64,000 nt of DNA, taken from the NCBI RefSeq assembly GCF_036227265.1, contig NZ_CP109446.1, positions 6,465,001-6,529,000 of the forward strand, read 5' to 3'. Below are positions 34,267 through 41,512 of the stretch, in pieces (within the stretch, counting starts at the first letter, position 1; each line of letters starts with the position of its first letter). Position numbers and translations under genes: made by a program. The notes below the pieces were generated by a model. The model did not search any database, was not told the origin of the DNA, and saw only the letters and a list, made by a program, of their open reading frames with translations. This DNA is from Streptomyces sp. NBC_01476. Lineage in GTDB: Bacteria > Actinomycetota > Actinomycetes > Streptomycetales > Streptomycetaceae.

Positions 34267-34313
34267 ACGGGCGCCGGGGCGGAACCACGATGTGGTTCCG
34301 CCCCGGCGCCCGT
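34267..34313. terminator. very strong bidirectional hairpin
   Basis: A perfect 22-bp stem (34267-34288 with 34292-34313) around a 3-base loop, 13 bp past the SDR stop and 11 bp past the convergent VOC-gene stop. Confidence 0.9.
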
Positions 34314-34324
34314 GCGTGCGGCGC

Positions 34325-34669
34325 TTACTTGAACTGGATGATCTGGAGGAGGTTCCCGTCGGGGTCCGTGAACGTCCCGAAGCGGCCGGAGGGGCGGTCC
34401 GCGACCGGGCTCGTCCAGTTCACGCCGGCCGCTTGGAGTTGCGCCTCGACGCTGTCGAAGTCGTCCACATGGAAGTTGATGATCATCCGGCCGGGCTCGG
34501 CGTTCTTCACATCGACGTCGTCGCGCTCCTCAATGACCAGCAGGAACCCGCCGAGGTCGATGGGGCCTTCGCCCTTGTACTCGGGGGCGAGCACCTTGCG
34601 GTACCACTCACGCAGTTCCGCGGGCCGGGTGGTGCCGAGAAGCATGCTGCTGAGCTTCGGAGTGATCAT
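34325..34669 (-). CDS. VOC (glyoxalase/bleomycin-resistance-fold) protein
   Basis: A 114-residue single VOC domain: MLLGTTRPAELREWYRKVLAP, then GGFLLVIEERDDVDVK, then IINFHVDDFDSVEAQLQAAGV (a metal-ligand-type His) and FTDPDGNLLQIIQFK (a metal-ligand-type Glu replaced by Gln at the usual ExN/Q position). The fold is used by glyoxalases, dioxygenases and drug-binding resistance proteins. The ATG is preceded by AGAGGACC. It lies 47 bp downstream of the MFS exporter on the same strand, a common pairing in self-resistance, so binding or detoxifying a metabolite is possible. Confidence 0.85.
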   Translation of the reverse strand: MITPKLSSMLLGTTRPAELREWYRKVLAPEYKGEGPIDLGGFLLVIEERDDVDVKNAEPGRMIINFHVDDFDSVEAQLQAAGVNWTSPVADRPSGRFGTFTDPDGNLLQIIQFK

Positions 34670-34716
34670 GTTGCGTTGGTCCTCTCATGATGGGCTTGGG
34701 GTCAGGATGACGTGAT

Positions 34717-36147
34717 TCAGTCCAGGGACGCGGCAAGTTCCTCGGCGTTTCCCTTCGCCGCGGGGCCGGGTGTCTGTGCTGCCGGCCCGGTCCGCTCGGT
34801 GCGCGGGCGCAGTCCGAACCAGATGGCGGCCGCGCTGACCAGGATCACCGCCACGTTCACCCCGATCGCGAGGTGTGTGCCGGTCAGCGAGGAGCTCTGC
34901 GTGGCGGCGATGGAGACCATGACCGGGGCGCCGACGGTGAGGGCCACCTGCTGGGTGAGCGAGGCGAGCCCCGTTGCCAGTCCCTGCTCCTCGTTGGGCA
35001 GACCGGAGGTCCCGATCACGGTGTAGGACACGATGACGATGACGTGCACGAAGAACCCCAGGAACAGGGCAGGGATCAGGACCGCGAGCACCAGCCGGTC
35101 GGAGCCGAGGAACGCCAGCGGGAGGATCATCAGCGCTTGCAGGGACAGCGCCACGGTGATGACTTTCCGCCCGTCGAAGCGCCCGAGTATGCGGCCGGCG
35201 ATCGGTCCGGCGAACACGGCCGCCAAACCGGGGACACCGAAGATGAGCCCCGTGATCACAGGCGCGAACTTCAGCACGTCCTGCAGGTAGAGCGTCATCA
35301 GGAAGATCATGCCGGTCTCCATGGAGAACGTCACGAGCCCCGCGAAGTTGCCCCACCTGACCGTTGGCCGCCGCAGGACGTGCACCGGTGCGAGCGGGGC
35401 GGACGACCGGCCCTCGATCACCCAGAAGGCGGCCAGGAGCACCACGCCGACGACGGCGGTGATGATGTTCTTCTGTACCACCGCGTAGACCAGGGCCAGC
35501 AGCCCCCCGGTCACTGTCACCGCGCCCGGCAGGTCGATCCGCACCCGGTCCGGAGCCTTGCTCTCGGTCACGAGCGAGGGTGTGACCAGCAGGATGATGA
35601 TGGCGAACGGGACGTTGACAAAGAATCCGGCGCGCCAGCTCAGCAGGCTGACCAGGATGCCGCCGACCAGTGCACCAGCCGTGAAGCCGCCGGACAGGAT
35701 CGCGCCGTTGAGGCCGAGCGCGCGGTCGCGCAGGCCGCCCTCGGCGAAGGTCGTGGTGATCAGCGACAGTGCGGCGGGGAGGGCCATGGAGGTGGAGGTG
35801 CCCTGGAGCACCCGGGCGGTCAGCAGCATCTCGGGGTTGGTCGCGAACCCTCCGAGCAGCGAGGCTCCGGCCAGCAGGATCATGCCGTACAGGAATAACC
35901 GCCGCCGCCCGTAGAGGTCGGCCAGTCGTCCGAACATGAGCATGAAGCCGGCGGCGGGCAGCGTATACGCGGCCCCGATCCAGGGCAGCCCGGTCAGCCC
36001 CAGGCCGACGCCGCTCCCGACCTTCGGCAGCGCCACGTTCAGCAGCGAGTAGTCGGCGGCGAACAGGAAGCCGGAGCCGAGCAGCAGGAGCAGGATCAAC
36101 CGCTGCCTACCGCTGAATCCGGGCGGAGAGTCTGTGGCGGTCGTCAA
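34717..36147 (-). CDS. MFS exporter, DHA2/EmrB-QacA type (14 TM)
   Basis: A 476-residue drug:H+ antiporter. About 14 hydrophobic segments; motif A is GRLADLYGRRRLFLYG between TM2 and TM3; the TM1 motif D-like segment ADYSLLNVALPKVG (LNVALP) and the TM5 motif C-like GAILSGGFTAGALVGGILVSLLSWRAGFFVNVP are typical of DHA2 multidrug pumps. Start ATG with GGAG a few bases upstream. It could export the enediyne, a product of the phenylpropanoid genes or a toxin; the neighbouring VOC and epoxide-hydrolase genes favour a detoxification or secondary-metabolite role. It ends 47 bp before the VOC gene. Confidence 0.92.
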   Translation of the reverse strand: MTTATDSPPGFSGRQRLILLLLLGSGFLFAADYSLLNVALPKVGSGVGLGLTGLPWIGAAYTLPAAGFMLMFGRLADLYGRRRLFLYGMILLAGASLLGGFATNPEMLLTARVLQGTSTSMALPAALSLITTTFAEGGLRDRALGLNGAILSGGFTAGALVGGILVSLLSWRAGFFVNVPFAIIILLVTPSLVTESKAPDRVRIDLPGAVTVTGGLLALVYAVVQKNIITAVVGVVLLAAFWVIEGRSSAPLAPVHVLRRPTVRWGNFAGLVTFSMETGMIFLMTLYLQDVLKFAPVITGLIFGVPGLAAVFAGPIAGRILGRFDGRKVITVALSLQALMILPLAFLGSDRLVLAVLIPALFLGFFVHVIVIVSYTVIGTSGLPNEEQGLATGLASLTQQVALTVGAPVMVSIAATQSSSLTGTHLAIGVNVAVILVSAAAIWFGLRPRTERTGPAAQTPGPAAKGNAEELAASLD

Positions 36148-36283
36148 GGTGGGATCTCCTCTTCGTGTAGGACCCGATGGTCAGAATCCGCGCGCTCTGT
36201 CCTGTCCGAGCCCGCGTCGGTGTCACCCCCGCATGCCGTGGCAGGGCCGGAGCGCGCGGATTCGATGTGCACCGTGGCCGTGC

Positions 36284-37252
36284 TCAGAGGCCGCCCAGGA
36301 ACTTCAGCAGTTCCGCGTTGACCTCTTCCGGCCGTTCCTGCTGCGTCCAGTGCCCGACCCCGGGCAGCGCCACGGTGCGCGTCAGGTTCGGCACGAACGC
36401 CTGCAGGTTGGCGATCAGCTGGTCCATCCCCGGGAGCGTGATGCTGCCGTCCCGATCGCCGTGCATGTACAGAGCAGGGGTGGTCAGCGGCGCACCCTGC
36501 CAGGGCGCAGTCAACTCCCAGCTCAGATCGAGCGTCCGCCACCAGTTGAGGCCGCCGGTGAAACCGGTCCGGGTGAACTCGGCGACGTAGTGGTCGAGTT
36601 CGGCCTCAGTCAGCCAGTCGGGCAGCGCCGCGGGTTCCGGCATGAGGTCGAGCAGACCCTTGCCCTCGGGCACCACCGGCAGGGTGGGAGCCTGCGCTTG
36701 CGGGGAGTCGCCGAAGCCCCAGCTGAAGACGCGGGTGAGCGTGGTGCGCACATCCCGTGCCAGCTCGGCGTCGGCAACGCCGGGCTCCTGCAGGTACTGC
36801 ATGTAGAACCCGTCGCCGAGTGCCTGCCTCAGGCCCGCCAGGGAGCTGATCGGGCCGCGCGGCAGGTAGGGCACACTCAGGGCGGCGACACCACGGAAGC
36901 GGTCGGGACGCAGCAACGCCGCGTTCCAGGCGACCGAGGTGCCGAAGTCGTGGCCGATCACCACGGCCTGCTCTTCGCCGAGCGCGTCGAGCAGACCTGT
37001 CACGTCGCCCACCAGGTGGAGCTGCGAGTACTGTTCCACCGCAGCCGGACGGTCGGTCTGTCCGTAGCCACGCAGGTCGGGAGCCACGACGTGGTAGCCG
37101 GCCGCCGCCAGGGCGGGCAGTTGGTGCCGCCAGGAGTACCACGTCTCCGGGAAGCCGTGCAGCAGCACGACGAGCGGCCCTTCGCCCTGTTCGGCGATGT
37201 GCGTCTGGATGCCGTTGGTCTGCACGAACCGGTGACTGGTCTGATCGCTCAT
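36284..37252 (-). CDS. alpha/beta hydrolase, epoxide-hydrolase-like
   Basis: A 322-residue enzyme. HGFPETWYSWRHQLPAL holds the HGxP oxyanion motif, GHDFGTSVAW places the nucleophile Asp102, and GVGHWTQQERPEEVN the catalytic His301. An Asp nucleophile rather than Ser, with the HGFPE motif, fits soluble epoxide hydrolases and haloalkane dehalogenases. The cap domain (residues about 140-230) has Tyr/Trp residues that could be the epoxide-activating pair, such as YMQYLQEPG. Nine-membered enediyne clusters usually encode an epoxide hydrolase (SgcF, NcsF), but these are longer, so this one may be independent. It lies 136 bp upstream of the MFS gene, in the same orientation. Confidence 0.88.
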   Translation of the reverse strand: MSDQTSHRFVQTNGIQTHIAEQGEGPLVVLLHGFPETWYSWRHQLPALAAAGYHVVAPDLRGYGQTDRPAAVEQYSQLHLVGDVTGLLDALGEEQAVVIGHDFGTSVAWNAALLRPDRFRGVAALSVPYLPRGPISSLAGLRQALGDGFYMQYLQEPGVADAELARDVRTTLTRVFSWGFGDSPQAQAPTLPVVPEGKGLLDLMPEPAALPDWLTEAELDHYVAEFTRTGFTGGLNWWRTLDLSWELTAPWQGAPLTTPALYMHGDRDGSITLPGMDQLIANLQAFVPNLTRTVALPGVGHWTQQERPEEVNAELLKFLGGL

Positions 37253-37421
37253 GGTGCAGTCTCCTTGTCGGTCACAGGAAGTGGTGCCAACAAGCCTTCT
37301 GGCAGCGGCTGTGCGGCGGTTCTTCCCGCGTGCCGTCTTCGGCGGACCGGCGGTGCCCCCTCCGACCGACGGCCGGGTGTGCCGGCAACCCCCGTTGGCC
37401 AGCGGGAATTACCGGCACGCG

Positions 37422-37778
37422 CTACTCGCGTGAGTCGCGCTCCGCCGCCTCAGCGACGCGTTTGACGGCCGCCAGCCGTCGATCCCACTCGGACGCGAGA
37501 CCGGCCATCCAACGGGCGGTGGCGTTCAGTGCTGCCGGCCGTAGGGAGTACCGCACCTCGCGTCCGACCCTGGTGCCGACGGCCAGCTTGGCGGCGTCCA
37601 GAACGGCAAGGTGCTTGACCACCGCCTGCCGCGAGATGGGCAGCCGCTCGGCGAGTGCGGTCGCAGTCGCCTCGCCCTGTGCGGCAAGGAGATCGAGCAG
37701 TTGACGTCGCGTCGGATCGGCCAGGGCGCCGAGGACGTTGTCGACCCCATCGGCATTGTCGCGACGTTCGTCCGTCAC
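37422..37778 (-). CDS. ArsR-family winged-helix repressor
   Basis: A 118-residue regulator: NVLGALADPTRRQLLDLLAAQGEATATALAERLPISRQAVVKHLAVLDAAKLAVGTRVGREVRYSL. This is a full HTH_20/ArsR winged helix with recognition helix ISRQAVVKHLAVL. It has no Cys pair for a metal, so it belongs to the non-metal ArsR group commonly linked to SRPBCC proteins. The GTG start is five bases after the stop of the SRPBCC gene. Two perfect palindromes upstream of that gene are its likely operators, giving autorepression. Confidence 0.93.
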   Translation of the reverse strand: MTDERRDNADGVDNVLGALADPTRRQLLDLLAAQGEATATALAERLPISRQAVVKHLAVLDAAKLAVGTRVGREVRYSLRPAALNATARWMAGLASEWDRRLAAVKRVAEAAERDSRE

Positions 37779-37783
37779 ACGGA

Positions 37784-38221
37784 CTACGCCTCGCTGCGCT
37801 TCTTGGCCGATCCGAGGACCTGAACCCAGCCGGTGGTGTTGTTCTTGAGCGCCTGGTCCCGGGCCTCGCCAGGGACGGTGAGCGCGGCGAAGCCGCTCTC
37901 CACGACACGCAGGCGGGTCTTGTCGCCCTCGGCGGTCAGGGTGAACTCGACGAGGGTGGAATTGTCCTCGGTCAGTTCCTGGCCGGGGAACGCGCTGGCC
38001 CAGCGGTACGCCACGTAGGTGGGCGGTTCGACCTTCTCCACCCGCACCGGGAACTCGCCGTGCTCGGGGTTCTTGGCCACCGTGGAGTCGCCGGCCTTGG
38101 CGACGGCACCGGTCAGGCTCTCCTCGGGCAGGACCCAGAAACCGGGCTCGGCCACCAGAGACCAGACCCGCTCCACCGGGGCCTCGATCAGGGTTTCGCT
38201 TTCAATGCGATCGTCGCTCAT
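37784..38221 (-). CDS. SRPBCC (AHSA1/START-like) family protein
   Basis: A 145-residue helix-grip-fold protein: IEAPVERVWSLVAEPGFWVLPEE at the N-terminus, VRVEKVEPPTYVAYRWASAFPGQ in the middle, STLVEFTLTAEGDKTRLRVVESGF, and a C-terminal helix GWVQVLGSAKK. This is the AHSA1-type domain that binds hydrophobic ligands in a cavity. It is the first gene of a two-gene operon with the ArsR repressor; the co-occurrence is widespread and suggests the ArsR senses a ligand handled by this protein. The start at 38221 (MSDDRIESETL) has GGAACC upstream; an in-frame upstream extension would run through the operators and is rejected. Confidence 0.9.
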   Translation of the reverse strand: MSDDRIESETLIEAPVERVWSLVAEPGFWVLPEESLTGAVAKAGDSTVAKNPEHGEFPVRVEKVEPPTYVAYRWASAFPGQELTEDNSTLVEFTLTAEGDKTRLRVVESGFAALTVPGEARDQALKNNTTGWVQVLGSAKKRSEA

Positions 38222-38244
38222 GAGGGTTCCTTCGTCGCCGATTA

Positions 38245-38298
38245 GTGCAACCCAATGGTTGCACATTGCCGCGAGGAGACGCAACCGATGGGTTGCGT
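38245..38298. promoter_or_regulatory. twin ArsR operators
   Basis: Two perfect inverted repeats, GTGCAACC-N4-GGTTGCAC at 38245-38264 and ACGCAACC-N4-GGTTGCGT at 38279-38298, share the core GCAACC-N4-GGTTGC. Their centres are 34 bp apart, about three helical turns, which would place both dimers on one DNA face. They lie 24-77 bp upstream of the SRPBCC start. Confidence 0.75.
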
Positions 38299-38313
38299 AT
38301 GAGTGGGTGAAAA

Positions 38314-38354
38314 CGCGCAGGGGCCCCCGCTGCTGGAACGGGGACCCCTGCGCG
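38314..38354 (-). terminator. hairpin after acyl-CoA-dehydrogenase-fold gene
   Basis: A 10-bp outer stem (38314-38323 with 38345-38354) with a further C/G-rich inner pairing, 66 bp past the stop of the flavoprotein gene in the leftward direction. Confidence 0.65.
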
Positions 38355-38419
38355 ATACGCCGCCACGAGATGCCGTACGCACTGGATGACGCCGGACGGA
38401 GCGGGCGAGCCGGACCGAT

Positions 38420-39613
38420 CTAGATGAACATCGTGTTGGGACCCAGCCCGCAGAGCACCCGCCCGAACGTCTCGGTGTTGGAGTCAGGGCTGAACATCGG
38501 ATGCACGCTGATGGCGTGGATGTCGCGCACGATCCGCTGGATCGGCTCGTGCCGGTAAATGGAAGAACCCCCGCTGGCCGAGGCGTAAAGATCGATGGCC
38601 TCCTTGGCCAGGCGGGTGGCCCACCCCTCGTCGGCGCGGACCCGCGCGCGCTCCTCGATCGTCCACGGCTCGCCGCTGGCGGCCTTGGCATCCACCAGCT
38701 CCGCCGCGTGGTACGCGTGGTACTCGGCCTGCTCAGTCTTCATCACGGCGGTACCGACCTGGATGTGCGTGATCGGCGCCTCCGCCTGGTGCTCGTAGTC
38801 GGTGTACCGGATCGGGCGTCCGGGCATCCGCTCGAAGAACGCCTCGCGGGCCGCCTTCGCCATGCCGACCAGGATGCCGACCGTCGCGGCCGATCCGGCC
38901 AGGATCGTCGGACTGCGCCAGATCGTCGAGTCGGCATTCGCCTTCGAAAGACCGTTCGGCCGGATGGCCGACTCCATGGGGATGATGTGGGTATCCGGAA
39001 CGAAGACGTCCTTCGCCACGGTGGTGACGCTGCCGCTGGCGGCCATCCCCGACGTGTGCCAGTCGTCCACGATCTCCAGGCTCGACATGGGCACGGCCAC
39101 GATCACCGGTTCGGGCTCCGCGCCCGGCCGGAGCAGCACCGTGGCGAGTTCCTGCCAGTTCGCGTGCAGGGCGCCGCTGACGAAGTGCCACGAGCCGTTG
39201 AGCAGGACCCCGCCGTCCACAGGCACCGCCGCACCGCTCGGACTGACGGCGCCGCAGATCCGGACGTCCGGGGTCGGGAACACCTCCTCCTGGGCCTCGT
39301 CGGGGAACAGGCCGACGATCCAGGACGCGATCCAGTAGGTCGACACCGTCCACGCCAGCGCGCCGTCGGCACGGCCGAGTTCGATGGCGACGTCCACCAG
39401 TGTCCGGGTGTCGGCCTCGTAACCGCCGAATCGGACCGGCATCCGCAACTTGAGGATCCCTGCTTCGTCCATGGCCCGGATGGAGTCGTCGTGGATGCGC
39501 CGGTGCTCCTCGGACCACTGTGCCTTCTCGCGGAGCACCGGGACCAAGGCGGCCAAGGAGTTCTTCAGTTCTTCGAGCGTCGGCTGACGCTCTGACGTTT
39601 CGGTGATCGACAC
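38420..39613 (-). CDS. acyl-CoA-dehydrogenase-fold flavoprotein (HpaB/HsaA-like monooxygenase or dehydrogenase)
   Basis: A 397-residue protein of the acyl-CoA dehydrogenase superfamily. The N-terminal helical domain has EAGILKLRMPVRFGGYEAD and GRADGALAWTVSTYWIASWIVGLFP. The beta domain has ICGAVSPSGAAVPVDGGVLLNGSWHFVSGALHANW (flavin-binding SGG/SGA region) and the C-terminus DLYASASGGSSIYRHEPIQRIVRDIHAISVHPMF. The SGG/DxxA and no-Glu pattern fits the two-component flavin monooxygenases of the HsaA/pigment-hydroxylase branch better than true acyl-CoA dehydrogenases, whose catalytic Glu I did not find. If so it would need a flavin reductase, and one is encoded in the enediyne operon. Confidence 0.8.
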   Translation of the reverse strand: MSITETSERQPTLEELKNSLAALVPVLREKAQWSEEHRRIHDDSIRAMDEAGILKLRMPVRFGGYEADTRTLVDVAIELGRADGALAWTVSTYWIASWIVGLFPDEAQEEVFPTPDVRICGAVSPSGAAVPVDGGVLLNGSWHFVSGALHANWQELATVLLRPGAEPEPVIVAVPMSSLEIVDDWHTSGMAASGSVTTVAKDVFVPDTHIIPMESAIRPNGLSKANADSTIWRSPTILAGSAATVGILVGMAKAAREAFFERMPGRPIRYTDYEHQAEAPITHIQVGTAVMKTEQAEYHAYHAAELVDAKAASGEPWTIEERARVRADEGWATRLAKEAIDLYASASGGSSIYRHEPIQRIVRDIHAISVHPMFSPDSNTETFGRVLCGLGPNTMFI

Positions 39614-39914
39614 CCAAGCCTCCTGAGTAGGAACCTGTGACGTGTATCGACCATCGCATTCGCCGCAGGACCGTGGTTCTCCATGGTTGCGCCGTGCCCT
39701 GCGAGCGGTTCGTGTGCCGGGCTGACCTCACCTTGTTCGACTGCGTGGACTCGCAGTTCGCACGGTGAACTCTTCGTCATCACCGCGAAGCACCCGGTCT
39801 CGGGGATCTCGCGCAGCCTGAACGCCAACCGTGTCCGGACCGGGCCACGGGAGTCGTCGCGGGGTGGGATGCGTGCCGGCCGGTGCGGTCGATGGCCTGC
39901 ACGACGAGGCGGCT
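39614..39914. other. 301-bp region without a recognisable gene
   Basis: The leader of the flavoprotein gene, then sequence with no protein-like frame, running into the helicase fragment. It looks like decayed DNA at the edge of the rearranged 39.9-40.3 kb segment. Confidence 0.4.
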
Positions 39915-40112
39915 TGCCAGGTCACCGTTTCCACCGCCCACAAGGCAAAGGGGCTTGAATACCCGCGCGTTCAGATCGCCGCCGACTTCCACCCGCCCAA
40001 GGACACCGACCAACTCGGCCCCGATGCCCGCCCCATTCCCGGGCCCGTCGACAGCGCCGAGGCCCGCCGCCTCGCCTACGTCGCCGTCACCCGGGCCCAG
40101 CAACTCCTCGAC
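39915..40112 (+). pseudogene. UvrD/Rep-type helicase C-terminal fragment
   Basis: About 66 codons match the last part of superfamily-1 helicases: VTVSTAHKAKGLEYPRV is motif V/Va (the VxTxHxxKGLE signature) and EARRLAYVAVTRAQQLLD is motif VI, with the arginine finger. The rest of the helicase (over 500 residues) is absent and the sequence runs into a transposase remnant, so this is a truncated relic. The fragment is preceded by unrelated sequence, with no start of its own. Confidence 0.75.
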
Positions 40113-40163
40113 CGAAGGCGGTCGGTGGTCTCGGTGATGAGGCTTCCTCGGTCGCTGACAGGC

Positions 40164-40322
40164 TGCTGAGTCGTTCGATATTCACGGCGATGGCCGTGAG
40201 GACGTGTTGCAGATGGGCTTTCGGCTGTCCTCGGTAGCGGCACCGGCGCATGCCGTGTGCGTGGGCGAACTCGTTGACAGTGCCCTCGACTCCGGAGCGG
40301 ACCGCGTAGCAGCTGCTTATGA
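40164..40322 (-). mobile_element. transposase C-terminal fragment (IS1182-like)
   Basis: About 50 residues on the minus strand read YAVRSGVEGTVNEFAHAHG followed by MRRCRYRGQPKAHLQHVLTA and NIERLS, matching the C-terminus of IS1182/IS5-group transposases (the YRxExxxN-like block with catalytic Glu in VEGTVNEF). No start, no N-terminal two thirds and no terminal inverted repeats are present. It is an insertion relic abutting the helicase fragment. Confidence 0.75.
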
Positions 40323-40414
40323 ACCCTGCGCTGACCACGCGAGCGTGCGCGATTTGACCTCGGCGAAGAAGCCCACCGTCTCCCGGCCGTCGGCGGTACT
40401 CCCACGCGTTCGGG

Positions 40415-41506
40415 TTAGAGAAGCTCGTGGAGCGCGGCATCGGCCTGGTCCACAGCCGCGGTGAGGGTTTGGGTGTGGGCTGTTGAGAGTTTCCCGGCGC
40501 CGAGCCCGGAGGCAGTGATTACGGTTTCGAGTTTCTGTTTCTGCTCGCTGGTGAGGTGGGTCGCCGGGTGGTTCAGGACGTCTCGGGCGGCGTGGGCGTC
40601 GAGTCCGGCTGCTTCGGCGACGGCGTTCTTCAGGAGGCCAGCGTGAGGGCTGGTGCGGTCCTGGAGGAGTTCGAGCGCGGTCAGTCCGACCCGGGTCTGG
40701 AACGCGGCGGTTGTGGGGTCGGGCAGGCTGACCAGCGCGTGTGCTTGTTGGAGGACGAGGTCCAGTTCCTGCTGTGGCGTGGTTGAGTCGGGGGGCCGGC
40801 AGCAGACACGGAGGAGGGCTGCGACGGTGTTTTCCCACGGTTCGGTGGGGGCGGTGGAGTTGATCGTGGCGCGGGCTTCCTGGTCCAGGCCGCGTTCCAT
40901 CAGCGACATGATCTTGATTTGGCGTCCGTCGAGGAGGCGGTTGCCGATGCCGCGGTGTGCGGTCATGGCGTCGGCGGCTTCGGTCCAGCGGCCGATCCTC
41001 GCCAGTGCTCTTGCGCCGTCTACGAGGACGGTGATCCATAGCTCCTCGCAGATCTTCCGGTGGCCGGCTTCGGTGTCGGTCAGTAGCGACAGGTCGACGG
41101 TGTTGCCGTGGATCTCCGCCGTGTCGCGTTTCTGGGCGGCGCGGTACAGGCGGGTGAGTACGTCGTAGGCGGCGTCGCCGTCGCCTTGGCGGGTCAGCAG
41201 CCGGGAGATGTTGATCAGGGGCATGAGGGCCATGACGGCGATGTTCCCGGTGAGGTGTCCGGCGTCGGCGAAGATCTTGTGCTGTCTCCAGCAGAGCTCG
41301 GCTGCCAGGTCGGGCATCCCGACGTCGGAGGCGATCAGCGCGGCGTAGTTGAGGACTCCGCCGGCGCGGGCCACCTGATCATGGTGGTCCGCGCCGGCGG
41401 GCGCGATGGTGAGTCCGGTGAGGTGGGTGATGCGTTCGTCCAGCGGTAGTGCGGGTGCCTTGGGCCGGCGGACCAGGGGGATGCGGCCGGCTATCGCGGG
41501 GACCAT
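40415..41506 (-). CDS. helical-repeat (TPR-like) protein of the FxLD lanthipeptide operon
   Basis: A 363-residue all-helical protein. It contains degenerate helical hairpins such as VLNYAALIASDVGMPDLAAELCWRQHKIFADAG, AALARIGRWTEAADAMTAHRG-like and AAYDVLTRLYRAAQKRDTAEIHG, which suggest TPR-type protein-protein contacts. No catalytic motif was recognised. It starts 6 bp after the fused methyltransferase, so it is the last gene of the lanthipeptide operon. Possible roles: scaffold or regulator of the modification complex, or immunity. The start has only a weak AAAGG sequence upstream, as expected for coupled translation. Confidence 0.82.
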   Translation of the reverse strand: MVPAIAGRIPLVRRPKAPALPLDERITHLTGLTIAPAGADHHDQVARAGGVLNYAALIASDVGMPDLAAELCWRQHKIFADAGHLTGNIAVMALMPLINISRLLTRQGDGDAAYDVLTRLYRAAQKRDTAEIHGNTVDLSLLTDTEAGHRKICEELWITVLVDGARALARIGRWTEAADAMTAHRGIGNRLLDGRQIKIMSLMERGLDQEARATINSTAPTEPWENTVAALLRVCCRPPDSTTPQQELDLVLQQAHALVSLPDPTTAAFQTRVGLTALELLQDRTSPHAGLLKNAVAEAAGLDAHAARDVLNHPATHLTSEQKQKLETVITASGLGAGKLSTAHTQTLTAAVDQADAALHELL

Positions 41507-41512
41507 CGCGGG

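Noticed and set aside
40164..40322. Complete insertion sequence
   Set aside because: Only the last 50 residues of a transposase and no terminal inverted repeats or target duplication.
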